From the NCBI GenBank assembly GCA_021234155.1, contig JAJEKV010000058.1:5220600-5284599 (forward strand): a stretch of DNA of 64,000 nucleotides, read 5' to 3'. The notes under the pieces are model-generated. The model had not been told where the DNA came from. It saw only the letters and a program-made list of their open reading frames with translations, and did not search any database. This document shows, piece by piece, positions 1 through 12,138 of this stretch; within the stretch, counting starts at the first letter, position 1, and each line of letters opens with the position of its first letter. Both the position numbers and the translations under genes were made by a program. Source of the stretch: Isoetes taiwanensis (lineage: Eukaryota > Streptophyta > Lycopodiopsida > Isoetales > Isoetaceae).

Positions 1-888
1 CTGCTAATCCCTGCCACACATCCCTAGCCCGATAGCTGACATGTGCACCTTTCCTATTTTCACTACACTACTCATTATTATGGCTATCCGTAGCTGTCAT
101 GATCACTACTACCCATCTTTACTAGTCATAGTCGTTAATTTACGACGTTCTATATTTTCTATTTTTTCTATATTTCTCTATTCCTCTTTTTTTTTCTTTT
201 TTTTTTTTTTTTTTTTTTCTATCTCCGCCACGTGCCCGTCCTTTGCCGCTGGACCGTCGTCTGGTGTCATCTCGCCGCTTTGCCACGTTTCATCCCCTTT
301 ATTTCCAAATTCCTAGATTTTTCACGATTTCTAATTTCTTTTTATTTTACTTATTTCCTAACGGCTCTGAGATTTTGAAATTTTGAATCGCCCGTCGCCG
401 GAACCTTGAGCTCCTCCTCCCCTATGTTCCCCTTTATTTTCCAATTGTGCATCTTGAGTCACCTGTTATCGCTCTTTACCTATCTTAAATTTCAAATTTT
501 CTACCACAACTGTATGTCATGCTCTATCAGCGGTACGCCCTGTTCATGCATAGATATCTGGCTGTTCTTTCTCGGCCAGAGCAATCATACATTTGTATAC
601 TACGTAGCTTATTTCCTAAGAAGAATGAACATAATCTAATCCTAATCTTTTGAGAAAACTAGCGTATTAAGAACCATGAAATCTGGGAGAAATGTACTTA
701 GCTGGACCTCGGCCATCGACTCGACCTCCGCTCGACCTCCGCTCGACCTCCGCTCGGCCTCCGCCTAAGGAAAGGCCACTTAAGGAAGAGACCAACCAAA
801 CGCATAAATGTACTTAACTAAGTTGAATTAGCAAGTAATGGCTTTTGTTTCAGTCGAATTGGACATATTTAGGTCAATTAGTGAGGAA
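1..888. other. Unassigned sequence at the 5' side of E2, no gene seen
   Basis: This stretch is AT-rich with a T run of about 30 at 190-219. At about 715-768 there is a short tandem repeat of an 11-12 bp unit (TCGACCTCCGC). The words AATGTACTTA at about 693 and 806 could mark an insertion, but I cannot establish one. Two short ORFs at 41-316 and 406-639 resemble nothing I know and lie in low-complexity sequence. E1 has only about 200 bases between its primer site and its first hairpin, so most of this stretch is probably foreign to E2. Confidence 0.4.
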
Positions 889-957
889 TGTCTCACACCA
901 TGCGCCAGAGCACAAACCTAAAATTTAGGTCGAGCCCTAGGCGCATGATGTGAGACC
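889..957 (+). repeat. Leader hairpin 1 of E2
   Basis: The arms GTCTCACACCATGCGCC (890-906) and GGCGCATGATGTGAGAC (940-956) are complementary apart from one G-T pair. An inner stem CCTAAA/TTTAGG lies in the loop. A near copy follows about 203 bases downstream, and E1 has two equivalents in its own leader. Confidence 0.75.
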
Positions 958-1092
958 TTTACATCAAAACTAGACCAAAACACCTCCAAATTGACCAAGT
1001 AAGGGGTCAATCTTGCCTAACTCGATGAGACTAGCATGATTTGACCCCTAGTTTACCCAGATTCGACAAGTATTGACCAAGATAGGTCAAAT

Positions 1093-1159
1093 GTCTCACA
1101 CCATGCGCCAGAAGCCAAACCTAACATTTAGGTCGAGCCCCAGGCGCATGATGTGAGAC
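1093..1159 (+). repeat. Leader hairpin 2 of E2
   Basis: The same outer arms as the hairpin at 889-957 recur here (1093-1109 and 1143-1159), and the loop is nearly identical with its own short inner stem. The pair precedes the extra ORF of E2. Keeping two copies in both E1 and E2 suggests a selected RNA structure, for example for packaging, dimerisation or translation. That role is inferred. Confidence 0.75.
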
Positions 1160-1472
1160 CTTCCAGCATTTTCTCTTCCATCCAACACCCGATTGACCTT
1201 TAGGTTGTTGCAATAGGTTCGTTAGACCGTCCTATTCATGCACAAACCCTCAAAGTAGCTTTTCAATCCTCATTTTCACCTCAAGATAGGTAAGAATTGA
1301 CCAACACTAAGATTGTTCCAAGCTATCCAAAAATTAGGGTTTTTCCTTTGTCTATAGATAGGCCCTCATTTCTCACTTAGCATCCTACAGATCTGCTCCT
1401 GACTTTTAGGCAATTTTTCAACTCCCTTAGGCGCTTCAGCAACCGTTTGATAGCCCGACTCACTCAAGCTCC

Positions 1473-1929
1473 ATGGCAACTGCTGATTTTAGGCGATGGT
1501 TTAGCGCCAGTGCCCATGTAGCTGAGGCAGACATCAATGCAATTTTTCAGGTTTTCCGAAAAGAGATAGATATCCAAGCCACATTGCAAGCAACCCCAGC
1601 TTACAGGGAAGTTGTGACTGAATTCCAAGCTAGGGTAGGACCGTCCCTAGTACAGCTTCCCCCATGCACAGGATATTTTGTCCCCAGGCAGTCCCTTCAA
1701 GCAGCTTTAGGTGATGTCCCCAACATTGCCAAATATCTGACCAATAAAGCTCAGAGATTGCCAGACTACATGGTCCTAATATAACAGCTAATAGAAACAA
1801 GTATTTTTCCTACACCGCTGCCCTAGCCATTTTTCTTTCCCACCGGGCCCAGAACCTCATGGGCGAAACCTCGATCCCTCCCATGGAGGTAGACCCCTTA
1901 GCCTCTTCAGCAGAGGGTCAACTACGACT
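1473..1929 (+). pseudogene. E2 extra ORF before gag, part 1 of 3, function unknown
   Basis: An ATG at 1473 opens a frame of 103 codons ending with TAA near 1784. A frame displaced by one frameshift near 1778 continues to the insertion point at 1929, and the protein then resumes at 5771. The visible protein starts MATADFRRWF and has no motif I recognise. It lies downstream of the leader hairpins and upstream of gag, the same place that holds the H3-tail ORF in E1. I see no similarity between the two proteins. Either an accessory gene or captured host sequence is possible. Confidence 0.5.
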
Positions 1930-2699
1930 AAGTCGTATTTAATTAAAGTGGGACTCATTCCATTCCCATTTTTTTTCGGAACCCTGTTAATTTACACAAA
2001 AAGAAGCACCTCGACCCGAAAACTGGCCATAATTGGAATTTTTGTCTATTAGTGTGCATTCAAGCTTTTCTTCCAGTTTTCTTGGATAGCGTGTCGAGAA
2101 CAAGAACAATGCAACGCAAACATGCATTAGACCTATCAAGTTCTAATTGAAAAAGATTCTTAGTTGAACGTTTTGGCTCTATTTTCTTAGGTGGGTAGAC
2201 AATAGATCACAAATTCCAACAAAAATTATGCAAATCGTTTACTTAATCACCCAAAAATACTAGTTTTGAGATACCTTATATTTATAAATGGGCTCATTAC
2301 AATATATATTACAGTGGGTGAAGAGACCATAGTGGTCGTATGGGCACAATCATTACACCCTCTTCACACATGAACCACCTAGTGCAAAGGGCGCGTGGAG
2401 CTCTCTCCTAGTCATGGAGCAACTTACAGACGATAGAAATTTGTATGAGGAGTTCCTTTATGGGCCACGTGCTTGTATGTCCAACTGATATCACCACCCT
2501 CTTCTCGGCACCTTTCTTTAATGAAATGATCTTTTCATTGCTCCCAAGCATGTACTAGTTGGTCGAGATAAGGACTGCAAGAGACAAAATCAAATTAGTC
2601 AAGTGATGCTACATGCAAAAAAAATAAAATAAAACATAGTTCTTAGGGCCATTTTTGAAAAATACAGGCATTAGAAAGGCAGCTCAAAGCAAAAAACGC

Positions 2700-3200
2700 A
2701 GGTTTTATGGGTTAGGAGGCCTTTTCGACTTCGCTTGAGTCGAGAAAGGCGACTCAAAACGAAAAATGCAAGTTTTAGGGGTCAGAAGACCTTTCGAAGA
2801 GTCGAGAAAGGCGTTTAAAACGCGAGTTTTATGGAAAGGCCTTTCGACTCGCGAAGTCGAGAAAGGTAAACTCAAAAAGCAGGTTTTAGTCGAAGAACTC
2901 GACCCCTAAAACCGCGTTCCTTTGAGCAAGTTCTCGACCCTGGTTTGAGTCGCTTTCTCGACTTCGTGAGTCGAAAACCCCTTAAAACTTGGCGCTTTTG
3001 AGTCGCGTTTATTCACTGCGAAGTCGAGAAAGGCCTTCTAAACCCTAAAACTCGTTGCTTTGCCGCTTCGACTTCGAAGTCGAGAAAGGCGTTCTCAAAG
3101 CTTAAAATGCAAGTTTGAGGGCCTTTTCAACTCGAGAGTCGGAAAAGGCAGCTCAGAGTAAAAAAAGGGCAATTTCAAAGCTCAGAGTCCGAGAAGGTCG
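2700..3200. repeat. Degenerate GTCGAGAAAGGC repeat field
   Basis: The words GTCGAGAAAGG and CGACTTCG or CGAAGTCGAG recur about ten times at irregular spacing and in both orientations, so short foldbacks are frequent. It lies wholly inside the TIR element at 1930-5766. No ORF is supported here. Confidence 0.6.
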
Positions 3201-5344
3201 AAAATGAATAACCTTCAAACATCCTATATATTTTCTATGAAAAAATACCCTCCCCATAAATTTCCTACGTATTTTCCATGAAGAATAGACCCTCCCCATG
3301 TATTATATAATGGACACATATCCAATGGACCCTCCCCCTTTCTAATGGACCATACCATATAGCTATATGAAGAGGGGACTATTGGGCTCATATATAGCTA
3401 TGTAAAGAGTAATGGCCAATGCACATGTAAATAGCAACATATGCACATTATAATGCACATTATAACCTATGAGAGCCTATTAGACCTATGCATTAAATCT
3501 ATTAATATGCATTAGACCTACTAATATGTACTTGTCCCCATTTTGTGTCTAGAACCTTCAAAATGGGTTAAACAAGGTGTAAATTATATCATGATCTATG
3601 CAAAGTTAAATTTTTACCTTAGAATAAGAATATATGCCTAGAAAACGTGCACCATGGGAACATAATGTTTAACGTGTGAACATAGTAGCACACGTCAAAA
3701 TATAATCCTATATTATTAGCATTTATTTTACACTTTCTTTTTCAATGTATTATTTTAACCTTTTTTTTCTAATACCCCGCCTTTTTTCCCGCCCATGCTT
3801 GAATTTTAAAATCATTTATTTTACACTTTCATTTTCAACGTATTTTTTTACCCCTTTTTTTCTAACCCCTTTTTTTTCCGCCCATGCTTGAATTTTAAAC
3901 TTTGGTACATACCTTTGAGACGAAGTTCATTTGTACCGCTTGGAAGAAGCTCCCAACGCCATAGCTCTAACCGGCTTTTTACTCCACCTCAGATCCATCA
4001 CCGCAATGGATTTACGACTTCACAAGCAGATCCATCACCGTGGAGAAGCCTTCATCTTGCCTGGAAGTGCAGCCCTCTTCCGTCATCGTTTCCACTTGCT
4101 TAGATGTGAAAGCACAAAAATGGAGCATCGAGGATTTGGAAGCTCAAGCATATCTGGCCCGATTTGGGTATGTACCTTGCCATGGATTATTCATCGTTTT
4201 GGATTCTTCACATTTTCTTGGCACTCGCCATTACGCTGCCGAAAATAGCAACAATGATCGGGGTTGGTAGATCCATCTGTGCGGTGAATGCTAGCTTAGT
4301 TGAAAAGCTCATGGAAAGGCGAAAAGCTCATGGAAAGGCGAAAGCTCATGGAAAGAAAGACCGCTCATGGAGGCGGAAGCGGCCCCATCGGCGGAACTAT
4401 GGAGGAGGAGGCTGCTATGGCGTAACTATGGAGGTGGAGGTGGAGAGCGCCCAAATGCACACCTACCAAAAGCCCCAAATAATAACTCAACTATCCGGAG
4501 CCCTCAATCCAAGGAATCAGGAGCCCAGTCCTAAAATTCCTCAAAAAGCGGCCGAATCAATTGCTTGGCAAGCGAATCGGAAGCTTGGATTGAAGCTTCG
4601 TGCACCGGAATGGAGGGGACCCAAATGCGACTGAAGAAGAAAAGAAAGCAAAATTCTACGTGGGTGCTCCCCGAGATGGGGCGTTTTGCGGAAACCTTCG
4701 CCAAATCCGAGAGACACAAGTCGGATTTATGCACAGCGATCGAGTCCAGCTTTCTTCGAGGCCGAACTAGAGGATTTGCAGTGCGGATTCTGCAGGTGCC
4801 GGATACCAGTCTGAGTTGCCGCCGTGCTCCTAATCGGCCGTTGCGGATGCAAGCGGTATGAAGCGGAAAATGGAAGAAAGGGGGCTCATAAGACCGATCG
4901 ATGCATTGTGAGGTGTCCGAGACACTCGGGTAATGATTAGCAAAACAAAGGGGCGATCTGCTCCGTTTGTGGCATAGTTGAGCAAAAAAAACTTCCGTGC
5001 GAGGCAAGAAGGAGAAAGCGGTGAGAAGGAAGAAATGGGGCGAGAGAGAGAGTACTTCAATATTTGACGTTGGCGAAAGGTTTATCCGTGGGGCGAAAAA
5101 GGCTTTTCTTATATGATCTGCTGAAAATCTTTGTCACACCAAGGCATGACTAGTTAAGGACGTGGCAGAAAGGTTTATCTGTGGCAAACGTTGGCAGAAA
5201 TATTTGACGTTGGTAGAAAGGCAAAGGATTTATGTTTTCCAATTCTCGACTCACTAGTCGAGAAGAGGAGAATGGTTTATATTTTTTTTATTGGTTATTT
5301 ATTTAATTAAATTAATTAAATTATTTTATAATTAATTAAAAATT

Positions 5345-5610
5345 AACCCTTGCCCCTTCTTCTCCCTTCCTCCATTCCCCTTGCCCCTTGGCCCTTGCCC
5401 CCTTGCCCCTTTCCCCCTTCCCCTTGCCCCTTTCCCTTTCCCCTTGCCCCTTATTCTCCCTTGCCCTTTGCCCCTTGCCCCTTGCCCTTGCCCCTTGCCC
5501 CTTCTTCTCCCTTGCCCCTTCCCCTTGCCTCTCTTCTCCCTTGCCCCCTCTTCTCCCCCCCTTTCTCACTCTCGTCTTCCCCCTTCCCCTCCCCCTTTCG
5601 ATCTCACCTC
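5345..5610. repeat. Pyrimidine-rich CCCTTGCCC simple repeat
   Basis: About 265 bases are almost entirely C and T, built from variants of CCCCTTGCCC. Open frames on both strands here translate to Pro/Leu-rich or Gly/Lys/Glu-rich low-complexity strings and are not evidence of genes. Confidence 0.8.
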
Positions 5611-5770
5611 GCTCAACTTTCTCAACTATTTATTTGAAAATTCTGTAAGAAAATATTATGAACCAGTCCTTGTTATATGATGTGAAATTTTGATGTCAAT
5701 ATGAGTCCCATTTTCAGTCCGAGTCCCAAAATTCAAGATTTGTCCCACTTTAATTAAATACGACTTGACT

Positions 5771-6727
5771 GCAGTACCAAGCAGAACAAGAGGGAAGAAT
5801 AGATGATGAAGCGATCGACTCTGATGACGAAGACTACCTCGAGCTCGACCCTGAAGAAGAGCGTAAGCTAGCAGAATAGGAGCTGCCAACTTTCAAGCAG
5901 GACCGGCAGACCCTGAGAATCGCTCCCCCGCTTGGGCTAGGTATCACAAGCCTAGCCCCCATCATCATCGACGGCCAGGAGTACTTGCTCCTGAGCGACA
6001 TCCAGAACCTCCCGGAATGCAGAGACAGGGAGTACCGACATGACGAGTTGCTGTATCTCCTGCGGCAACGGCCAGATTTGGATGACTTCATCGACAGGGA
6101 GGCTTCCGACTTCCCAATCCAGGTCAGAGAAGCCGACACCTACACCGGGGAGTCGACTTCAGACATTCAGGCGTATAGCAGCATCTGCCAAATGATGGAA
6201 GCTCGGGACCTGCCATCTGAAGAAGAGTTTTATGCCATCCAAGAACGGATGGGGATTCGTGGCAAGACCACGAACATTTTGATGCCAAGTTCTTCGACAC
6301 CAGCCCCCGCAGGTGTTCAGAGAAGAGGCGAGATCGACCTGCGGCGAATCACATCGACAGTCAGGGACTATGGAGAAATCACAGAGATCGACGTCGATGA
6401 GTATGCAGGAAGACATAGAGCCGGAGACCGAGGGGACGACGAATCAACAACGTCGCGCAAGGACAGGTCGCTGAGATACTATCTTCCCCTGCTGCTGGAT
6501 GGGAGAATAGCGGTAATTCACCGCAAATTCAGCCCAAGGGGCGAAGAAGGAGTGTTCATGCTTGTCGCACTCTCAGGATTTGGTAGGCATGCTCGGCTGG
6601 CTCCAAACACCGACTATGCCATCTTAGTCAAGAGAACGATGGCGCTTGATATCTTTGACTTCGCCGTACCCTACCGACGGCAGGGAAGATTAGTAGTGAC
6701 CACGGCCTACACTTCCGACCGCAGGGT
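5771..6727 (+). pseudogene. E2 extra ORF before gag, part 2 of 3
   Basis: This is the central and longest part of the E2 extra protein, about 315 codons. It has an acidic start (EAIDSDDEDYLELD) and one in-frame TAG at 5877-5879. The rest is a globular-looking stretch without a recognised domain. The longest uninterrupted run starts after the TAG. At 6727 the frame is broken by the reverse-oriented element E1 and resumes at 21270. Composition is mixed and not repetitive, so it once encoded a real protein. Its identity is unknown to me. Confidence 0.55.
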
Positions 6728-8309
6728 TGTGACGTCCCGTACTCCTTATACGATGCCCGCATCGTATTCGAAGGAGGAGCATTCCCCCTGGCAGCTGCCT
6801 GACAGGGGCCATCCACCCGACTCTACTCCCATGGGGCAGAGCCAGCAAGGGAAGAGTGGATGTGTCATTCACCCGTCTTCCATCGGGTCGACCTATCTGC
6901 GGAAGCGTGAATAAACAAACGTGAGCACAACTAACAATATACAATCACCATAGAGATAGCAACATCACAGAGATAACAATACCTTCATAGCAGCAATAAC
7001 AAGGGGAGTTCCTACCCAGGGCTCAGACTCAAGGGGGATGACTGACGGCCAGGTCTCCAGAGTTCATTGCAGACAGAATTCATGGCAATGGATTTGGCTG
7101 GCGTAGAACATGGCTTAGGGTAGTCCACTCCATCCGCCCCTCCCGTGCACACTTTGCAGGGTAGGCTGAAAAGTGTTGGGACGTGACCGTAGCCTGCCGG
7201 GTGAATAGCCAGAGGGGCTACTACTACTGGATTGCATCTCCCCAGCCCCGATGAGGCAGGAAGAGAGTTGCCTCTCCTCCAGAGGCATCCATGCTCATCG
7301 CAGGCGGCTAGAGGGCCACTGCCCTTATTCGACTTGAACTCACTGGAAGGTCATATTCACCACCCCACGAGTGTCGAGCTCATGCCTTGCCCACACGCAG
7401 TGACAAGCCATTAAGCCTAGCCAGCAGAGGCCCCCGATAGGCTTTACTACCAGAGGGGTCGGTCCGCGATGAGACAAGTTCCTCCTTATCAACCGGCCTT
7501 GCCCCTTCACCCACAGCCAGGTGGGCTCCTGTGCACGGGCCGCAAGTACTTGGGAACTAAGGTGCTATGCTAGGAGCATCTACTACACAGCCTTTAGGTC
7601 TCTACCCCCTTCCCAATACAAGGAGGTCACAGAGTGGAATACATGCAATATCACAGAACAGAAATAGAGAATCACATCAATCTTATCTACTTAACATCCA
7701 ATGTTAGGTTCGTTCGTTAGAGTACCCGATCTAGGGATCTACAAGGCTTCTGGAGATGATCTAACATACTAAATCGGCATATTGCCACGCCCAAAGACGG
7801 TTTTACTGTGAGAACAACTAGATACCTGCTCCTTGGTTCGCTCCCCGATCCTCGAAGGCGTCCATACTCGATCTTGTAGAAGGCGGTACGCTACTCAACA
7901 ACTTTGTTATTGCAAATCCGGCTTTTCGGAGCCTGGCAATGCGATTTCGAGTCCTACCTTGGCCGAATGGGCCCAAGGGAACCCTAAACGCGAAAAAGGA
8001 AAGGAAGCTCTAGAAAACCCTAATTGGCAAAATGAAAGGAGAGCTAGGGTCTAGGGTTTTAGCCCTTATATAGACCCTATCTAGGTTAGGGCATCCACAT
8101 GGACAAATGGCTTTAAGCCATTTGGAAATGGATGAACAAGGAACCTTTTGTTGTGTATGTTTAATTACATACCCAACATCCAAGGTTGCCCCCTAGGTGC
8201 AACCTTTAGCTCCTAGGTGCAACGTTATCCTGCTCTCAAGTACATGTCATCCGTGACATGTACATGTGACGTGGCAGTATAATATACGTATTGGGAGCGT
8301 AATGTCACA
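6728..8309 (-). repeat. E1 3' LTR
   Basis: It matches the 5' LTR over its length with scattered substitutions and a short gap near the U3 start: this copy begins TGTGACATTACG where the 5' LTR begins TGTGACGTTCCAGC. On the minus strand a TATA-like TATATAA lies at 8066-8072, with AAACCCTAA-type telo-box words nearby. ORFs in this interval recur in the other LTR and are not genes. Confidence 0.9.
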
Positions 8310-8362
8310 TTCTCCCCACCTTGACTTGATGCTGTCCTCAGCATCACGCGTCTCCCCACCTT
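8310..8362 (-). promoter_or_regulatory. E1 duplicated polypurine tract with intervening hairpin
   Basis: Read on the minus strand, AAGGTGGGGAGA (8351-8362) is followed by a perfect 7-bp stem (GATGCTG/CAGCATC, 8328-8345). A second AAGGTGGGGAGAA (8310-8322) then directly abuts the 3' LTR. The LTR-adjacent copy is the expected plus-strand primer. E2 keeps the same order at 44789-44841. Confidence 0.8.
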
Positions 8363-9133
8363 GGGTACCTGCATATCCTGCAATTACAACAACTTTTATA
8401 TCCATGTTATATTAATCACCTCAGGTAATATTTATAGTTTATTGTAATTGTACTATGGTGAGAGGCTCTTCCGTCCTCTACTTCATAATCTATTATTGAC
8501 AAAATTAACATCAATTATAGTTTAGAAGTTTTAAGCTAGAACTCCATATCGCCTCCTCACAACACATTATGGCCAAAATTATGTGTTGTGAGTCCTCGTA
8601 GCGCTACCCTCCTGCCGCTTAGTCCTTCTAATTGCCTGCAGGATGTACGCTACGTTAGTACATTTTTAATTATTATAAGGGTTGGTTGTAAGGGAACCAC
8701 CCATTAAATACAATTATATGGATGCAAGGCATATCTCCCGGCAGATTATGTTTCTCCCATCATGGCCGAGGAGACAGCGCCCTATCATGCCTATATGCCG
8801 CTCATGCCTACACCTGTAGTTGCCCAGCGTGGGACTTGGGTCCTTCCATTATATGGGCGTGAAGGGCCCTCCCGTGTAGGCATTGACTAGAGGTGCTTTT
8901 CCTATCAATGCATACCTGAATGACCTCCTTTCTCTCGAGGTCGTCTACTTCCGTGGAACAGAAGTAGACTTCTAATCTACCTTCCATTCAACCAAGTGGA
9001 AACGCGGTCATGCCTACATTGACATTACACCACGCCCTAGAGAGCACCGTAGTGGTCTCATCATCGGTAACAACACATGCAACCTATGCCTAGCATAGGC
9101 TGCATGCGTAGATTAACCTTAGCTACACATGCT
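8363..9133 (-). other. E1 3' noncoding region
   Basis: About 770 bases lie between pol and the polypurine tracts, with no ORF. It aligns with E2 at 32362-32561 and 43623-44150, which confirms that the two elements belong to one family and that E2 was split at 32561. Confidence 0.7.
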
Positions 9134-12100
9134 TTAATTTAACCCCAAATCGACATGCCTGAGGCGATTTCTTGGTTCTTGATGTCGACTACGCCGGTGT
9201 GAGCCGACCCTTGCATTGCTCCATAAACTTCGAGTGCGCTTCTTAAGATCTGATTCCAGTACCCACGTAGCGTCTTCCACTGGTAAGTGCTTCCACTTCA
9301 CAAGGTATTGGAGAAATTTTGACCTTCTTGTCTTCTTATAAGATCTATCAAGAAGGACTTCCGGGACGATTTCAATATGCTCGTCCGTCATTTCTAAAAA
9401 CTCATTTGTCTCCAATACTTCCTCGGGGTTTGGGGTGTGCCTCTTTAGCAGACTTACGTGGAAAACTTTATGGATTTTAAGATGTGCTGGCAGGTCCAAC
9501 TTGTAGGATTGGGTACCTACTCTCTTCTCTATCCTGAAAGGTCCAGCCCATCTTGGAGCAAGCTTCTTGCAATTGCCGATGCGGAGCTTGGCCTGCTTGA
9601 CCCTGATCTTCAACCACACTTTGTCTCCCACTTCAAATTCTCTTACTGTCCTATGCTTGTCGGCGATGCTTTTCTGCCTGCTTCTTGCTGCAAGGAGGTA
9701 TCCTCTCACTTCCTCCACCAAGTCTTGCATTTCCGAAAGCATCTGCTGGGAGACTTCCACCTTGGACACAGGGTTGTGCCAAGTATCCGGGGTAAGACAC
9801 TGATACCCGTAGTTAATCATAAAAGGACTCATCTGCGATGACTCCTGCTTGGTGCTGTTGTATGCAAACTCTACTAGGTGGATGAAATCATCCCACTTGG
9901 ATTGCTTGTTCCATACATAGCTTCTTAACATATCTTCGATGATCCTGTTTGTCCTCTCCGTCTAACCATCTGTTTGGGGATGATATGCCGTGCTCATCGA
10001 AAGCTTTGTCTGGATGGTGGAGAATAGGTCCTGCCAAAAGGCGCTCATAAACTTGGAGTCTCTATCCGAGATTATCTCCCTCGGCATGCCATGGAGCCTA
10101 AAAATCTCCTTAACAAATAGGTTGGCCGTGTCTAATGCCGTATCGGTTGTCCTGCACGGCACAAAGTGTGCCATCTTTGACAACTTATCTACTACCACCA
10201 TCAAGGCATCTTTGCCCCTTGCTGTTCTTGGGAGTCCTGTAATGAAATCCATACTTATTACCTCCCACTTAGCGTTTGGTACGGGCAATGGTTCCAAGGC
10301 ACCTGGAATCCGGAGCTGTTCCGCCTTTGTCTGCTGGCATATCTGGCACTCTCTAATATATCTTGCTATTTCCTTCTTCATGCCGGGCCAATAATAACTG
10401 CTTCTAATCTTGAAGTATGTCTTCATGAACCCTGCATGCCCTGCTATGGGACTATTGTGTGTATCATTCAAGATAAGCTTTCTAACTTGAGAAGATTTTG
10501 GTACACACAATTTATTTTTACAGTATAGCAAGTTTCCCTCCTTCTTGTAGTGCCTGAACATCTCCCTTTCCTTGTCGGTCCTGGCCTCTTTGGAAAGGCT
10601 CGTCCAAACTTCCTTGAAGTCGAGGTCCGTCGGCAATGTTTCCTCAATCTTCTTGCCAAACTCGCTTACGAGTGTTGATATGGCGTTACAATGAATTCTT
10701 GTTGCCAATGGCTTCCTGGAAAGGGCATCCGCAACCACGTTGAGCTTCCCTGGCTTATAACTTATCTCAAAGTCATATTCTTCCAAGAATTCCATCCATC
10801 TCCTTTGCCTCAAATTGAGGAGCGGCTGCGTAAATATGTATTGAAGGCTTTGATGATCTGTGTCTAGCTGGAATTTTCTTCCCAATAGATAATGCCTCCA
10901 AATTCTTAAAGCCCTTACTATGGCCGGGGAGCTCTTGATCGTCGTTGGGTAGGCGGCCGCTTTCGGCGCCGCTCAACTTCTTGGAATCATAGGCCACTAC
11001 TCTTTCCTCCCCGCATGAGGATTTGCGCTGTCGCTATCCTGCTAGCATCTGTTGCTTACTGAGCTTATCTTTGGTCGGATCGGCAAGACCAATCGGGCAG
11101 CCGTCGTCAAAGCTTCCTTTAATGTCTCAAATGCTTTCTGGGCCTTGTTTTGCCAATGAGTTGCCCAATCTTTTATCTTCCCACATTTTGTGAGATCCGT
11201 TAATGGCGCTGCTACCTTGGCAAAATTCTTCACAAATCTTCTATAATAGCACTGCTAGGCCTAGGAAGCTCCCTCGACTTCATCGTGTTCTTTGGTGCCG
11301 GCAGCCCGATCACGGCCGATCTTTGAGTGTCCGTGGAAATGCCTTCTGGCTGTGATCACGTGCCCCAAGTACTCCACTCTTTCCGTTCGAAGTGGCACCG
11401 ATAACCCGCAAAGAGTTGATGCCTTCTTAACTTTTCAAGCACCTTCCTCAAATGTTGGGCATGTTCCTCCACAGACTTGCTGTACACCAAGATATCGTCG
11501 AAGAAGACTATGATGAAGGAATCTAAAAATTCGTGGAAGACGTCGTTCATTAACCTCATAAATGTGGCTGGCGCATTAGACAATCCAAAGGGCATAACTG
11601 TGAACTCATAGTGCCCATATCTTGTCCTGAACGCTGTCTTATGGATGTCTTCTCCTTTGATCCTAATCTGGTGATACCCTGATCTGAGATCTATTTTGGA
11701 GAAGATCTTCGCTCCCTACAGCTGATCCATTAAGTCATCTGACCTAGGCAAAGCATACTTATTTTTGATGGTGTGCTTATTTAACTGGCGGTAATCAATG
11801 TACATCCTAAGGCTCCCATCTTTCTTCTTCACAAAGAGAATAGGGGCTCCGAACGGGGAGACACTAGGTCTTATGAACCCTAGGTCTAGCAATTCTTGCA
11901 ATTGCTTCTTTAACTCCGTCAACTCCTCGGTTGACATCCTATAAGGTGCCTTGCTTGTAGGTTTCGTCCCAGGTTCAAGTGCTATTTCACACTCGACTCC
12001 TCTATAGGGCGGAAGCTGCTTAATCTCATCAGGAAACAAGTCATGAAATTCCTCGATCAACTTTGCTATTGGCCTGGGGAGCTTGCTAGGTTCTTTGATC

Positions 12101-12135
12101 TCTTTATTTCTCTCCGGCTCCTGATCTTCGAGCTC
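9134..12135 (-). pseudogene. pol: E1 pol: reverse transcriptase, RNase H, integrase and chromodomain (decayed)
   Basis: Minus-strand order is: reverse transcriptase (12100-11000; [17 protein letters not shown] and the catalytic [10 protein letters not shown]), RNase H (about 10990-10750; TDHQSLQYI), zinc-binding integrase domain (HAGFMKTYF, CQICQQTKAE), integrase core (SMDFITGLP, ISDRDSKF, HPQTDG), and a C-terminal chromodomain (YLVKWKHLPVEDATW, about 9255-9310). In-frame TAG codons occur at 11716-11718 and 9962-9964 where E2 has glutamine, and frameshifts lie around 10885-11350. The frame was continuous with gag before the CACTA insertion at 12139. Chromodomains of this kind normally read methylated H3K9 or otherwise steer integration to heterochromatin. 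Confidence 0.9.
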
Positions 12136-12138
12136 AAG

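Larger units (their letters stand above)
1930..5766. mobile_element. TIR DNA transposon, 3.8 kb, 4-bp TSD, no transposase seen
   Basis: The ends are a perfect 25-bp inverted repeat starting AAGTCGTATTTAATTAAAGT (1930-1954 and 5742-5766). It is flanked by GACT at 1926-1929 and 5767-5770, and the E2 extra ORF is in frame across the empty site. The interior holds AT-rich sequence, a GTCGAGAAAGGC repeat field (2700-3200) and a pyrimidine tract (5345-5610). Overlapping ORFs at 3888-5060 resemble no known protein and could be captured gene scraps. A 4-bp duplication is unusual for common plant superfamilies and is known for Sola-type elements, but nothing internal confirms that. Probably non-autonomous. 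Confidence 0.75.

Noticed and set aside
3888-5060. Overlapping ORFs inside the 1930-5766 TIR element as genes
   Set aside because: They overlap in several frames with no recognisable domain. Captured fragments are possible but unsupported.
5336-5680. Pro/Leu-rich ORFs in several frames
   Set aside because: They are translations of a CCCTTGCCC simple repeat.
6690-6944. ORFs shared by 6.7-7.4 kb and 19.6-20.4 kb as duplicated genes
   Set aside because: They lie inside the two LTRs of E1.
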